From positions 1 through 33,537 of the forward strand of contig JANXXK010000159.1 in the NCBI GenBank assembly GCA_025350685.1: 33,537 bases of DNA, read 5' to 3'. This document shows, one piece after another, positions 15,654 to 24,189 of the stretch. The translations under genes and the position numbers were made by a program. Positions within the stretch are counted from its first letter, which is position 1. Each line of letters opens with the position of its first letter. This DNA is from Alphaproteobacteria bacterium. GTDB taxonomy: Bacteria > Pseudomonadota > Alphaproteobacteria > Caulobacterales > Caulobacteraceae. A model generated the notes under the pieces. It did not search any database. It saw only the letters and a list, made by a program, of their open reading frames with translations, and had not been told where the DNA came from.

Positions 15654-17702
15654 ATGAGCGAGCACACCTCGCCGACCAAGGCTGCGAAGAAGAAGTCCGG
15701 CAAAGGCGCGAAGGGCGATGTCAAAGCCACCGGGAAGGGCAAGAAGAAGGCCGCCAAGGCTGCGAAGTCCGCCAAGGCCGCGACCCCATCACCCAAGAAA
15801 GCGGCGAAGCCGACCCTGAGGCCAAGTCCGAAGCCGGCCTCGAAGATCGCGCCGGAGCCGCAGGTCTTCGCCGCCAAGGCCAGCGCCACCGCCTCGGCCA
15901 TGCCCAACTTCGACATCGCCGCGATGACCGCCGACCAGCGCGCCCAGGTCGAGAAGCTGTCCACCAACCTCGCCCGCGCCGCGCTGACCGCCCAGGGCGC
16001 CATCGCCGAGATGGCCCTGCGCCAGGCCGAGCACCCCGCCGCCCTGTCGCCCGACCCCTTCCACGTCGCGCCGGCGCTTACCGAGGTGATGGGCCGCCTC
16101 GCCGCCCAGCCGGACCGGCTGATGCGCGCCCAGGCCGACCTGTTCGCCCGCTACCTCGACCTGTGGCAGGCCACAGCCAAGCGCGCCGGCGGCGAGGCGG
16201 CCGAGCCGGTCGCCCAGCCGGCCAAGGGCGACAAGCGCTTCAACGATCCTGACTGGGCGGAAAAACCGGTCTTCGACGTGATCAAGCAGTCCTACCTGCT
16301 GACCGCCAACTGGATGAACGCCCTGGTGGCCGAGGTCGATGACGTCGACCCGATGGTCAAGCGCCGCGTCGAGTTCTTCATGAAGATGCTCACCGACGCC
16401 TTCTCACCGTCGAACTTCCTGGCCTCCAATCCCGCGGCGTTGCGCGAAGTCATGGCCACCGGCGGCGAGAGCCTGGTGAAGGGCATGGAGAACTTCGCCG
16501 CCGACCTGGAACGCGGCGGCGGCCAGCTGTCGATCGCCCAGACCGATTACGAGATGTTCAAGATCGGTGAGAACGTTGCGACCGCTCCTGGAAAGGTCGT
16601 ATTCCGCAACGAAATCATTGAGCTGCTGCAGTTTTCTCCTACGACCGAGAGCGTCTGCGAAATCCCGCTGGTGATCTTCCCGCCGTGGATCAACAAGTTC
16701 TACATCCTCGACCTGCGCCCCGAGAACTCGATGATCCGCTGGCTCGCGAGCCAGGGCGTCACCGTCTTCGTGGCCTCCTGGGTGAACCCCACGGCCGAGC
16801 TCGCCGACCGCACCTTCGAAGACTATATGCGCGATGGTATCTACGCCGGCACACAGGCCGCCATGGAGCAATGCGGCGTCGATCGTGTGAACACCGTCGG
16901 CTACTGCATCGGCGGCACGCTCCTGTCGTCCACCCTCGCCCACATGGCGGCCAAGAACGACAAGCGGATCGCGTCCGCCACGTTCTTCGCCGCCCAGCAG
17001 GATTTCTCCGAAGCCGGCGACCTGTTGCTGTTCACCAACGAGGACTGGCTGGCCGATCTCGAGAAGAAGATGGACGAGGGCGGCGGCGTGCTCTCCGGCC
17101 AGACCATGGCCGAGACGTTCAACGCGCTTCGCGCCAACGACCTGATCTGGTCGTTCTTCGTCTCCAACTACCTGATGGGCAAGGAGCCCAAGCCCTTCGA
17201 CCTGTTGTTCTGGAACTCCGACCAGACGCGGATGCCGCGCACGCTGCATCTGTTCTATCTGCGGAAATTCTACATGGAGAACGCGCTGGCCAAGGGTGAG
17301 CTGGTGCTCGACAACGTCCGCCTCGACCTCGGTACGGTGAAGACCCCGATCTACGTCCAGTCGTCGAAGGAGGACCACATCGCGCCGGCCCGCTCGGTTT
17401 ACAAGGGCGCCAGGCTGTTCGGCGGCCCGGTCAACTTCACCATGGCCGGAAGCGGCCACATCGCCGGCGTGATCAACGCCCCGGCGGCCCACAAGTACCA
17501 GCACTGGACCAACCCGGACCTGCCCGCCACCCTCGAGGAGTGGCAGGCCGGCGCCTCGGAGACCGCCGGCTCCTGGTGGCCCCACTGGATCGAATGGCTG
17601 AAGGCCCGCTCCGGTAAACAGGTCGCCGCACGCGACCCGGCCAAGGGCAAGCTCAAGGTGCTGGGCAACGCGCCGGGGACCTATGTGAAGGTCAGGAGCT
17701 AG
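15654..17702 (+). CDS. phaC: Class I poly(3-hydroxyalkanoate) synthase with Lys/Ala-rich N-terminal extension
   Basis: 682 residues. Polymerises hydroxyacyl-CoA into PHA on the granule surface. The lipase-like box GYCIGGTLLSS places the nucleophile at Cys418; Asp574 in QSSKEDHIAP and His602 in GSGHIAGVINAP complete the triad. PPWINKFYILDLRPENS and VASWVNPT are class I signatures. The first ~75 residues are an unusual basic stretch (AAKKKSGKGAKG, GKGKKKAAKAAKSAKAA, KKAAKP) resembling histone H1-like or PhaF-type tails; class I synthases are usually near 590 residues. ATG 15654 follows GAGAGGACGGAACC. The stop TAG overlaps that of the convergent kinase gene on a shared CTAG. Confidence 0.95.
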   Translation: MSEHTSPTKAAKKKSGKGAKGDVKATGKGKKKAAKAAKSAKAATPSPKKAAKPTLRPSPKPASKIAPEPQVFAAKASATASAMPNFDIAAMTADQRAQVEKLSTNLARAALTAQGAIAEMALRQAEHPAALSPDPFHVAPALTEVMGRLAAQPDRLMRAQADLFARYLDLWQATAKRAGGEAAEPVAQPAKGDKRFNDPDWAEKPVFDVIKQSYLLTANWMNALVAEVDDVDPMVKRRVEFFMKMLTDAFSPSNFLASNPAALREVMATGGESLVKGMENFAADLERGGGQLSIAQTDYEMFKIGENVATAPGKVVFRNEIIELLQFSPTTESVCEIPLVIFPPWINKFYILDLRPENSMIRWLASQGVTVFVASWVNPTAELADRTFEDYMRDGIYAGTQAAMEQCGVDRVNTVGYCIGGTLLSSTLAHMAAKNDKRIASATFFAAQQDFSEAGDLLLFTNEDWLADLEKKMDEGGGVLSGQTMAETFNALRANDLIWSFFVSNYLMGKEPKPFDLLFWNSDQTRMPRTLHLFYLRKFYMENALAKGELVLDNVRLDLGTVKTPIYVQSSKEDHIAPARSVYKGARLFGGPVNFTMAGSGHIAGVINAPAAHKYQHWTNPDLPATLEEWQAGASETAGSWWPHWIEWLKARSGKQVAARDPAKGKLKVLGNAPGTYVKVRS

Positions 17703-19627
17703 CCGCCGGCAGGCCAGGTCACGCCGGCGACCGTCTCTGTCGGCTCGTCGTGGACAAGCGCCTCGATGCGGCAGACCAGACCCTCGGCTTCGAATGACAA
17801 CCTGGCCTGTCCGCCCAGATCGGCCGACAGGCTGCGCTCGATCAGCCGCGTCCCAAAGCCGGTCGTCTGAGGCGCCACAACCGCGGGTCCGCCACACTCG
17901 CGCCACTCCACCTCCAGCAACACCCCCCCCGCCGGGCTCGGTTCGGCGGTCCAGGTCAGGCTCACCTGCCCCCGCTCGGAGGAAAGCGCGCCGTATTTCG
18001 CGGCGTTGGTCGCGAGTTCGTGAAACGCGAGCGCCATGGCGATGGCGGTCCGGGGCGGCAGCACCACCGGCGGGCCCTTGATCTCGAAACCAGGGCCGAG
18101 GTGTCGATAGGGGCCAGCCGCCTGCTCGGCGATTTCCTGCAGATTGGCGCCGGTCCACCGGGTCTCGGTCAGCACGTCGTGGGCCTTCGCGAGCGCCAGG
18201 ATGCGGCCGGTGAGCGCCTCGCGGATGACCGGGGTGACCGATGCGCTGCGCAGCGTCTGCGTGACGATCGCCTGAACGGTCGCCAGGGAATTCTTAACCC
18301 GATGGTTCAGCTCGTTGACCATGAGCCTCAGGTGTTCCTCGGCGTGCTTGCGCGCGCTTACGTCGATGGCGGTCCCGATGACGCGAGTGCAGACCCCATC
18401 GTCGTTGAAGACGCCCCGCCCCTTGGCGGCCACCCAGCGGATGACGCCGTCTTCCTTCCCGACGGTACGGTATTCGACGTCGTAAAGGTCTCTCGAGACT
18501 GGATCGACTGCCGCGGCGAAGGCCAAGCTTGTCCGTTCACGATCCTCCGGATGCAAGCCCTGGTAGAAGTCTGCCATTGTCACCGGCACCTCGGGGGAGA
18601 TCCCGAACATGGCCTTCACCCGAGGTGGCCAAAATAGCGTGCCGTTGACCTGATCCACGTCCCATAGACCGACTTCCGCCGCCTCGATCGCCAACCGAAG
18701 CTGCTCTTCACGCTGGGTCAGCACCGTTTGGGCACGGTGTTGTGCCGTGACGTCGAAGCCCTCGCAAAAGACCCCCTCTACATGGCCGTGTTCGTCGAAG
18801 ATGGGAGCGTACACAAAGCTGAGGAAGTGCTGTTCCTCCGGTGCGTCCGGCCCCCGCCGGTAGCGCACCTCACTGCCGGCGGCCTCAAACGGCTCGCCTG
18901 TCGAGAACACGCCGTCCAGTTGCTCGAAGAGACCCTGGCCCTCCAGGCTTGGGAACGCCTCGCGGATCGTCCTGCCGACCCAGTCCTGGCTTCCGAACAT
19001 CCGCCGATGCGCTTCGTTGACGAAATCGACGGTGTGCTCGGGGCCGCTCGTCACGATGATGAACCCGGGAGCCTGCTCGAACTGCTGGCGTTGGCGGGCT
19101 GTCACCTGGGCAAGACGCCGCTCGCCGATGACGTGGCGCGTGGTCTCCGTGCAGACTCCGAAAAGGCCCCTCACGTCCCCCGCCTCATCCCGGGCGGGCG
19201 TATAGGAAAAGCTGAAATGCGCCTCGCGGAGCGTTCCGTCACGGTCGAGGTCTAGCGCGAAGTCGTCCATCTGCACCGAATGGCCGGCGAACACCTGGGC
19301 GAACAATGGCGCGAGCACCGCGTCAGCCTCCCGCCAAACCTCCGTCAGCGCGGGCAGGCCTAGCGCGGTAGGATGTTTTGTTCCCAGGATCGGAACGAAG
19401 GCGTCATTGTAGAGCCAGGTGGCCTGCGGCCCCCAGGCAATGAACATAGGCTGTGCTGACGCCAGCATGAGGCGCGTCAACGATCGCAGGCTCTCCGGCC
19501 AATTGTCGCGCGGTCCAAGCGAGGTCGCCGACCAGTCGCGCTCGCGAATCGCGTCGGTCATGCCGGCCGCGGCGCGCAACCAATCCTGCGGGGTCGAAAG
19601 CGGCTCTGACGTGGGCGCGGCGGACAA
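17699..19627 (-). CDS. HWE-family sensor histidine kinase with PAS domains
   Basis: 642 residues, no transmembrane segment seen, so cytoplasmic. Three PAS-like regions (about 25-165, 175-300, 305-430), the last with a typical PAC end (VIGTAIDVSARKHAEEHL). The kinase core has the phospho-acceptor His442 in ELNHRVKNSLATVQAI, the N-box FHELATNAAKYGAL with the family His, and WRE (Trp575) in the G1 box; these define the HWE class. GFGTRLIERSL is the G2 region. Start: TTG 19625-19627, with GGGAGG eight bases upstream; no better ATG exists. No response regulator is adjacent, so this is an orphan kinase. HWE kinases often feed the general stress response (PhyR) in alphaproteobacteria; that link is inference. 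Confidence 0.92.
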   Translation of the reverse strand: MSAAPTSEPLSTPQDWLRAAAGMTDAIRERDWSATSLGPRDNWPESLRSLTRLMLASAQPMFIAWGPQATWLYNDAFVPILGTKHPTALGLPALTEVWREADAVLAPLFAQVFAGHSVQMDDFALDLDRDGTLREAHFSFSYTPARDEAGDVRGLFGVCTETTRHVIGERRLAQVTARQRQQFEQAPGFIIVTSGPEHTVDFVNEAHRRMFGSQDWVGRTIREAFPSLEGQGLFEQLDGVFSTGEPFEAAGSEVRYRRGPDAPEEQHFLSFVYAPIFDEHGHVEGVFCEGFDVTAQHRAQTVLTQREEQLRLAIEAAEVGLWDVDQVNGTLFWPPRVKAMFGISPEVPVTMADFYQGLHPEDRERTSLAFAAAVDPVSRDLYDVEYRTVGKEDGVIRWVAAKGRGVFNDDGVCTRVIGTAIDVSARKHAEEHLRLMVNELNHRVKNSLATVQAIVTQTLRSASVTPVIREALTGRILALAKAHDVLTETRWTGANLQEIAEQAAGPYRHLGPGFEIKGPPVVLPPRTAIAMALAFHELATNAAKYGALSSERGQVSLTWTAEPSPAGGVLLEVEWRECGGPAVVAPQTTGFGTRLIERSLSADLGGQARLSFEAEGLVCRIEALVHDEPTETVAGVTWPAGG

Positions 19628-19873
19628 CTGGACGGCCTCCCTTCAGCGGCAACCTTGCATCGGTCCGTGGCAAAGTCACGCAGACCGGAATTGCTCTGCG
19701 CCAGCTCGGCCATTCGGCCGATCGTGCGGCGTTGCACGCCGAACCCCCAGGACGCGGACGCCTGCGTCGGTCGGTCGACACTGGCCTGGCCGACGTTACT
19801 AAGGTTTAATGCCAGCTACCTTGTACCACCCAATACCTTGCGATAGGTGTTGGGCTTGCAAGGAGGCGCCGAG
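19628..19873. other. Divergent intergenic region between the HWE kinase and the PadR gene
   Basis: About 246 bases. The PadR side (19801-19873) is AT-richer and holds an inverted repeat and a strong ribosome binding site. On the kinase side I see no convincing promoter. Open frames across it look like chance in GC-rich DNA. Confidence 0.5.
19821..19852 (+). promoter_or_regulatory. Probable PadR operator overlapping a promoter
   Basis: CAATACCT (19831-19838), six bases, AGGTGTTG (19845-19852): an inverted repeat with 7 of 8 positions matching. TTGTAC at 19821-19826 could be a -35 and TAGGTG (19844-19849) a poor -10, 17 bases apart. Binding here would occlude the promoter, as expected for PadR autoregulation. 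Confidence 0.5.
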
Positions 19874-20200
19874 GTGCCCGAAGCCATTGAAATCCAGCTG
19901 AAGAAAGGGGCGCTCGAACTGTGCGTGCTCGCCCTGCTCTCGCAGCATGAAAGCTACGCCTACGAGATCGCCAGCAAGCTCTCCAACCTGATCGGCATGG
20001 GCGAGGGCACCATCTATCCGCTGATGCGCCGGCTTCAGAACGACCGCCTGGTGGAGACCTACCTGGTCGAAAGCTCGGCCGGGCCGTCGCGCAAATACTA
20101 CCGCCTCACCGAGGCCGGCAAGGCGAGCTTCGGCTCGCAGAAGTCCGCCTGGGCGTCATTCTCCGGGGCGGTGGAAAGCATTCTGGGAGGGGCGAAATGA
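19874..20200 (+). CDS. PadR family transcriptional regulator
   Basis: 108 residues from GTG 19874, chosen for AAGGAGG seven bases upstream; a GTG at 19847 lies before the ribosome binding site and inside the candidate operator. PadR winged-helix features: LKKGALELCVLALLSQHESYAYEIASKL, then the recognition region GEGTIYPLMRRLQNDRLVETYLVES and the wing GPSRKYYRLTEAGKA. The family represses its own operon. The stop overlaps the next gene start (ATGA at 20197-20200), so it is the first gene of a three-gene module with the HAAS and DUF2807 proteins. Confidence 0.93.
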   Translation: MPEAIEIQLKKGALELCVLALLSQHESYAYEIASKLSNLIGMGEGTIYPLMRRLQNDRLVETYLVESSAGPSRKYYRLTEAGKASFGSQKSAWASFSGAVESILGGAK

Positions 20201-20757
20201 CCCGTCAGGCGTTCATGGCGCGGCTGAGGGAAGGCCTGCGCGGCCTGCCGCCCTCGGCTCAGGCCGACATCGTCGCGGACTACGAGAACCACTTCAACGA
20301 AGGCCAGGCGGCCGGGCGCAGCGAGGCCGATGTGGCCGCGGGCCTGGGCGATCCGGGCCGGCTCGCCCGCGAACTGCACGCCCAGGCCGGCCTGCGGCGC
20401 TGGGAAGAGGAGCGCAGCCCCTCGGCCGGGGCCTCGGCGGTCTTCGCCGTCCTCGGGCTTGGGGCCATCGACATCCTGGTCCTGCTGCCGATCCTGATGG
20501 GGGTCGGCGGCGCGATCTTCGGGATCGGCGTGGCGGTCGTCGCGGTGTTCTTCGCCGGCGGCGTGCTGTTCGCGGCGGGGCCTTTCACCGGCATACCCGG
20601 CGGGACCATCGTCGCGGTCCTGGGCGGCATCGGCATGATGACCGGCGCAGCCTCGGCCGGCGCGGTCCTGGCCATTGTCACCATCGGGCTGGTCAACGCG
20701 CTGGTCTGGTACGGCCGCCTGCACTTCCGGCTGCTCAAGCCGGCCCTCGAACACTAG
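20197..20757 (+). CDS. HAAS-domain (DUF1700) membrane protein
   Basis: 186 residues. The N-terminal ~75 are the HAAS alpha-helical signalling domain: MTRQAFMARLREGLRGLPPS, then IVADYENHFNEGQAAGRSEADVAAGLGDPGRLARELHA, typical of DUF1700. The rest has four or more hydrophobic, Gly-rich helices in the inner membrane. HAAS domains are commonly encoded right after PadR regulators and are thought to signal between membrane and regulator. The ATGA overlap with the PadR gene supports co-expression. The molecular role is unknown. Confidence 0.88.
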   Translation: MTRQAFMARLREGLRGLPPSAQADIVADYENHFNEGQAAGRSEADVAAGLGDPGRLARELHAQAGLRRWEEERSPSAGASAVFAVLGLGAIDILVLLPILMGVGGAIFGIGVAVVAVFFAGGVLFAAGPFTGIPGGTIVAVLGGIGMMTGAASAGAVLAIVTIGLVNALVWYGRLHFRLLKPALEH

Positions 20758-20774
20758 GCCTGGGGAGACCTGAG

Positions 20775-21593
20775 ATGATTCGCGTCCTCGTCATGATCGC
20801 CGTCGCCGGCTTCTTCGTTTCGATCGTCACCCTCGCCACCGCCGTCGCCATCGGCGGCCCCGAGGCCATCGCCGACAACGCCTGGAACTGGGGCCGCGGC
20901 CACTGGGGATGGAGCGACGGCGATTACGGCTGGGGCGCGCGCGGCCATCACGGCCGCTGGGATGGTCCGGAGGCCACGCGGGAGATGGCCTGGACCGGCG
21001 GCGACAGCCTCGACATCGATGTGCCGGCCGACGTCAGTTACACTCAGGCGCCCGGCGTGGGAAAACTCATCATCACCGGACCGCAGGATGCGCTCAACGC
21101 CCTCGAGATCGACGGTGGCCATCTTCGCTTCGACCGTCGCCACCACCACTGGGGCGACCTGACCATCGTCATGACCGCCCCGGCCGTCACCCACTTCGAC
21201 ATGAGTGGCTCTGGCAAGCTGGTTATCCAGGGCTACAAGCAGGACAAGCTCGCCCTCGACCTCTCCGGCAACGCCGACGTCACCGCCAGCGGCGAGGCCC
21301 GGTCCGTGGCCCTGTCGGCCTCCGGCTCGTCGGACACCGATCTGTCGGGCCTCAAGGTCGCCGACGCCGATCTCGACATCACCGGCTCCGGCGCGGTAAA
21401 GTTGGCGCCCACCGGGAACGCCAACGTCAACATCTCCGGCTCCGGCGACGTGACCCTGCTCAGCCGCCCGGCCAGGCTGCAAAGCAGCGTCTCGGGGTCC
21501 GGCAGCATCAATCAGGAAGACCGCGGTCCGACGCCGCCGACACCGCCGCCGACACCGCCCGCGCCTGCGCCCAAGGTCGCTAAGAAGACCTAG
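20775..21593 (+). CDS. Exported DUF2807 (GIN domain, putative auto-transporter adhesin head) protein
   Basis: 272 residues. Starts with a signal peptide or anchor (MIRVLVMIAVAGFFVSIVTLATAVAIGG). An unusual Trp/Gly/His-rich stretch follows (WNWGRGHWGWSDGDYGWG and more, residues 35-65). Then a beta-helical DUF2807 domain (about 80-245) with recurring S-G-S/N-A motifs: FDMSGSGKLVIQG, LDLSGNADVTASG, LDITGSGAVKL, VNISGSGDVTLL. The C-terminus is a Pro/Thr tail (PTPPTPPPTPP) ending in Lys. ATG 20775 follows GGGGAGACCTGAG. It is last in the PadR-HAAS-DUF2807 module. Its stop TAG overlaps the stop of convergent msrB. Confidence 0.87.
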   Translation: MIRVLVMIAVAGFFVSIVTLATAVAIGGPEAIADNAWNWGRGHWGWSDGDYGWGARGHHGRWDGPEATREMAWTGGDSLDIDVPADVSYTQAPGVGKLIITGPQDALNALEIDGGHLRFDRRHHHWGDLTIVMTAPAVTHFDMSGSGKLVIQGYKQDKLALDLSGNADVTASGEARSVALSASGSSDTDLSGLKVADADLDITGSGAVKLAPTGNANVNISGSGDVTLLSRPARLQSSVSGSGSINQEDRGPTPPTPPPTPPAPAPKVAKKT

Positions 21594-22081
21594 GCGGGGA
21601 TGAACTTCAGCGCCACGCCGTTGTTGCAGTAGCGCAGGCCGGTGGGCCTGGGGCCGTCGTCGAAGACGTGGCCGTGGTGGCCCAGGCACTGGGCGCAGTG
21701 GTACTCGGTCCGCGGCACGCCGATGGCGAAGTCGGACTTCCTGGCGAGCGCGCCGGGGATGGCGGTGTAGAAGCTCGGCCAGCCGGTGCCGCTCTCGAAC
21801 TTCCATTCCGACTTGAAGAGCGCCAGCCCGCAGCCCAGGCAAGCGAAGGTCCCTTTGCGATGCTCGCCCAGGAGCGGACTGCTGCCGGGGCGCTCGGTGT
21901 CCTCGTGGCGAAGCACCTCGTAGGAGGGCTTCGGCAAGCGCGTCTTCCAATCAGCGTCGCTGACCTTGCGAAACGGCGAGGCGGCGTAGGGATCGGGCGC
22001 AGCGAGCGCGAGGCTTGGAACGGCGGCGGCGAAGGCCGACGCCATCAGGAAGTTTCGGCGAGACAGGTTCAGGGTGCTCAT
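21590..22081 (-). CDS. msrB: Peptide-methionine (R)-S-oxide reductase MsrB, Tat-exported
   Basis: 163 residues from ATG 22079-22081. The N-terminus STLNLSRRNFLMASAFAAA is a twin-arginine signal, so it acts outside the cytoplasm. MsrB motifs: YEVLRHEDTERPGSSPLL, zinc-binding CLGCG and CAQCLGHHGHVF (four Cys), GTGWPSF, and catalytic Cys in RYCNNGVALKF. It reduces methionine-R-sulfoxide in proteins. The frame extends to 22108, but the later ATG gives a proper Tat signal. The gene is convergent with the DUF2807 gene, sharing CTAG at 21590-21593. Confidence 0.94.
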   Translation of the reverse strand: MSTLNLSRRNFLMASAFAAAVPSLALAAPDPYAASPFRKVSDADWKTRLPKPSYEVLRHEDTERPGSSPLLGEHRKGTFACLGCGLALFKSEWKFESGTGWPSFYTAIPGALARKSDFAIGVPRTEYHCAQCLGHHGHVFDDGPRPTGLRYCNNGVALKFIPA

Positions 22082-22130
22082 GCCTGAATTACGTGGCGCC
22101 ACGGGCAAAAGTTACAAGCCCCGATCGATG

Positions 22131-22568
22131 TCACGGCCGCCATTGGTAGAGAACATCGGCGGTGTTTTCCTCGTTGCCGGCCCCATCGGTGAACTCGACG
22201 GCGACGAAGCCGCGGTCCTCGTAGAATTTCCGCGCCCGGGCGTTCTTCTGGAAGGTCCAGAGCTTGCGCGCGCGACCATCGGCGATCGCCTTGGCCAGCA
22301 GCTCCGGGCCGATCCCCTGCCCCTGGAAATCCGGCAGGATGTAGAGGTGATTGATCCGGTCGGCGTCGAAGCCGACGTAGCCCACCACCCGGCCATCGCC
22401 CTCGGCCACCCAGACCTCGTTGGCCGGCAGAAACTTCTGCCCGAAGTACCCGAGGTCCTGCTCGGCCGTGTGCAACTCCGGCAGGAAGCTCAGCGACACC
22501 CGCATGGCCGTGCGATGGACGATGGCGACCGCCTGGGCGTCCGCCGCCGTGGCCAGCCGCAGGATCAC
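22131..22568 (-). CDS. GNAT family N-acetyltransferase
   Basis: 145 residues. GNAT core: [22 protein letters not shown] at the start, [15 protein letters not shown] (motif D), [24 protein letters not shown] (motif A, Q/RGxGxG acetyl-CoA site), and [16 protein letters not shown] (motif B). Start: GTG 22566-22568 overlaps the argC stop (GTGA), so the longer frame to 22793 is antisense-like coding over argC. Substrate unknown; neighbours suggest only co-expression with argC. Confidence 0.9.
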   Translation of the reverse strand: MILRLATAADAQAVAIVHRTAMRVSLSFLPELHTAEQDLGYFGQKFLPANEVWVAEGDGRVVGYVGFDADRINHLYILPDFQGQGIGPELLAKAIADGRARKLWTFQKNARARKFYEDRGFVAVEFTDGAGNEENTADVLYQWRP

Positions 22569-23542
22569 AGCCCCGCGCCCTCCTCCAGGCCCAGCATCAG
22601 GTTGAGGTTCTGCACGGCCGCGCCCGAGGCGCCCTTGCCGAGATTGTCCAGCAGGGCGACCAGCCGGACCTGGCTGCGCTCGGCGTTGGGAAACACGAAA
22701 AGCCGCATGCGGTTGGTGCCGTTCAGCGCCTCCGGATCTAGCGCCGCCACATAGCCGCCGGCGCCGGCGCGGATCTTGGCCAGTTCGGCGCACTCGGCCT
22801 CGCTCGCCACCTCGACGAAGCGCTCACCGGCATAGGCCGCGGCCAGCGCGGCGTGCAGGTCGGAGGGCGCGGGTTTGCCGGGCAAGGCCCAGAGCTGAAC
22901 GGGGACCTCGACGATCATCCCTTGGGCGTAGCGGCCCACACTGGGCGCGAAGACCGGCGGATGCGCCAGCCCGGCGTGCTGCTGCATCTCCGGCAGGTGC
23001 TTGTGCGCCAGGCTCAGGCCATAGACCCGATAGGCGTCCTGGGTCGCGTCCGGCCCCGGCGCCTCGAACTCAGCGATCAGCCCCTTGCCGCCGCCGGAGT
23101 AGCCGGAGATGGCGTTGACGCTCAGCGGGAAGTCCGCGGGAACCAGGCCCGCCGCCACCAGCGGCCGGATCAGGCCGATGAAGCCGGTCGGATAGCAGCC
23201 GGGATTGCTGACCCGCGTCGAGCCGGCGATCGCCGCACGCTGGCCAGGCGCCATCTCGGCGAAGCCATAGGCCCAGCCGCCGGCGGTGCGGTGCGCCGTC
23301 GAGGCGTCGACGACGCGGACGCTATTGGACTGCACCAGCGACACCGCCCCGCGCGCCGCGTCGTCGGGCAGGCAGAGGATAACGGCGTCGACGCCGTTCA
23401 GCAGCTCGGCTCGCGCGGCCGGATCCTTGCGCCGATCCGGATCGATAGAGACGACCTGCAGGTCGCGGCGGTCCGCCAGCCGCTGCCGGATCTGCAGGCC
23501 GGTGGTGCCGGCTTCGCCATCGATGAAGACTGTGTGGGCCAT
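22565..23542 (-). CDS. argC: N-acetyl-gamma-glutamyl-phosphate reductase, short (type 2) form
   Basis: 325 residues. Reduces N-acetylglutamyl phosphate to the semialdehyde in arginine synthesis, in the cytoplasm. Visible: [20 protein letters not shown] (NADP-binding start), [10 protein letters not shown], catalytic Cys116 in [38 protein letters not shown]. The pattern [14 protein letters not shown] is that of the short type 2 ArgC. ATG 23540-23542 fits the family start better than the longer frame (23569), which would run into the terminator of rpsI. Next gene overlaps by GTGA. It follows rplM-rpsI as in Caulobacter. Confidence 0.95.
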   Translation of the reverse strand: MAHTVFIDGEAGTTGLQIRQRLADRRDLQVVSIDPDRRKDPAARAELLNGVDAVILCLPDDAARGAVSLVQSNSVRVVDASTAHRTAGGWAYGFAEMAPGQRAAIAGSTRVSNPGCYPTGFIGLIRPLVAAGLVPADFPLSVNAISGYSGGGKGLIAEFEAPGPDATQDAYRVYGLSLAHKHLPEMQQHAGLAHPPVFAPSVGRYAQGMIVEVPVQLWALPGKPAPSDLHAALAAAYAGERFVEVASEAECAELAKIRAGAGGYVAALDPEALNGTNRMRLFVFPNAERSQVRLVALLDNLGKGASGAAVQNLNLMLGLEEGAGL

Positions 23543-23566
23543 GACAGGATGTTCCAGGAAAGCAGA

Positions 23567-23603
23567 CAAAGAGAAAGGGCGCTCCGGTTTCCCGAAGCGC
23601 CCT
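23567..23603 (-). terminator. Rho-independent terminator after rpsI
   Basis: In the minus strand AGGGCG-CTTCGG, loop GAAA, CCGGAG-CGCCCT: a near-perfect stem of about 12 bp (23576-23603; one G-U) followed by TTTCTCTTTG. It lies 30 bases after the rpsI stop and ends about 25 bases before the argC ATG. Confidence 0.85.
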
Positions 23604-23632
23604 CTGCAATCGCGAAATTTCGCGCGCGAGCT

Positions 23633-24187
23633 CTAGCGCTTCGAGAACTGGAAGCTGCGTCGGGCCTTGGCCTTGCCGTACTTCTTCCGCTCAACCACGC
23701 GGCTGTCGCGGGTCAGGAGGCCGTGCGGCTTCAGCACGCCGCGCAGCTCGGGCTCGTAGTAGGTCAGGGCCTTGGAGATGCCGTGGCGGATCGCGCCGGC
23801 CTGGCCGGAGAGGCCCGAGCCCTGCACGGAAACGATCACGTCGAACTGGCCCGCACGATCGGCGAGGTCCATCGGCTGGGCGATCATCATCCGCAGCACG
23901 GGGCGTGCAAAGTAGATCTCCTGGTCGCGGCCGTTGATGGTGATCTTGCCCTTGCCGGGCTTGATCCAGACGCGGGCGATGGCGTTCTTCCGCTTGCCGG
24001 TCGCATAGGCGCGGCCCTGGGCGTCAACCTTGCGCTCGTGGACGACCGCGTCCTCGGCGACGGTGCCCAGGCCTTTCAGGGCGTCGAAGCCCTTTGGCTC
24101 AGACGCCTTGGGAGCCTCGACAGCGGGAGCCTCGACGACGGGGGCTTGAGCGACGGGGGCGTCTTCGGTGGTGGGGGTCTCGGACAT
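23633..24187 (-). CDS. rpsI: 30S ribosomal protein S9
   Basis: 184 residues; the core (about 53-184) is S9: [43 protein letters not shown], and the basic tail ending RRSFQFSKR that reaches the P-site tRNA. A Pro/Ala/Val/Glu-rich N-terminal extension of about 50 residues ([18 protein letters not shown]) makes it longer than the ~130 of E. coli; such extensions occur in alphaproteobacterial S9. ATG 24185-24187 is two bases after the rplM TAA, so the two are coupled. Confidence 0.97.
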   Translation of the reverse strand: MSETPTTEDAPVAQAPVVEAPAVEAPKASEPKGFDALKGLGTVAEDAVVHERKVDAQGRAYATGKRKNAIARVWIKPGKGKITINGRDQEIYFARPVLRMMIAQPMDLADRAGQFDVIVSVQGSGLSGQAGAIRHGISKALTYYEPELRGVLKPHGLLTRDSRVVERKKYGKAKARRSFQFSKR

Positions 24188-24189
24188 GC

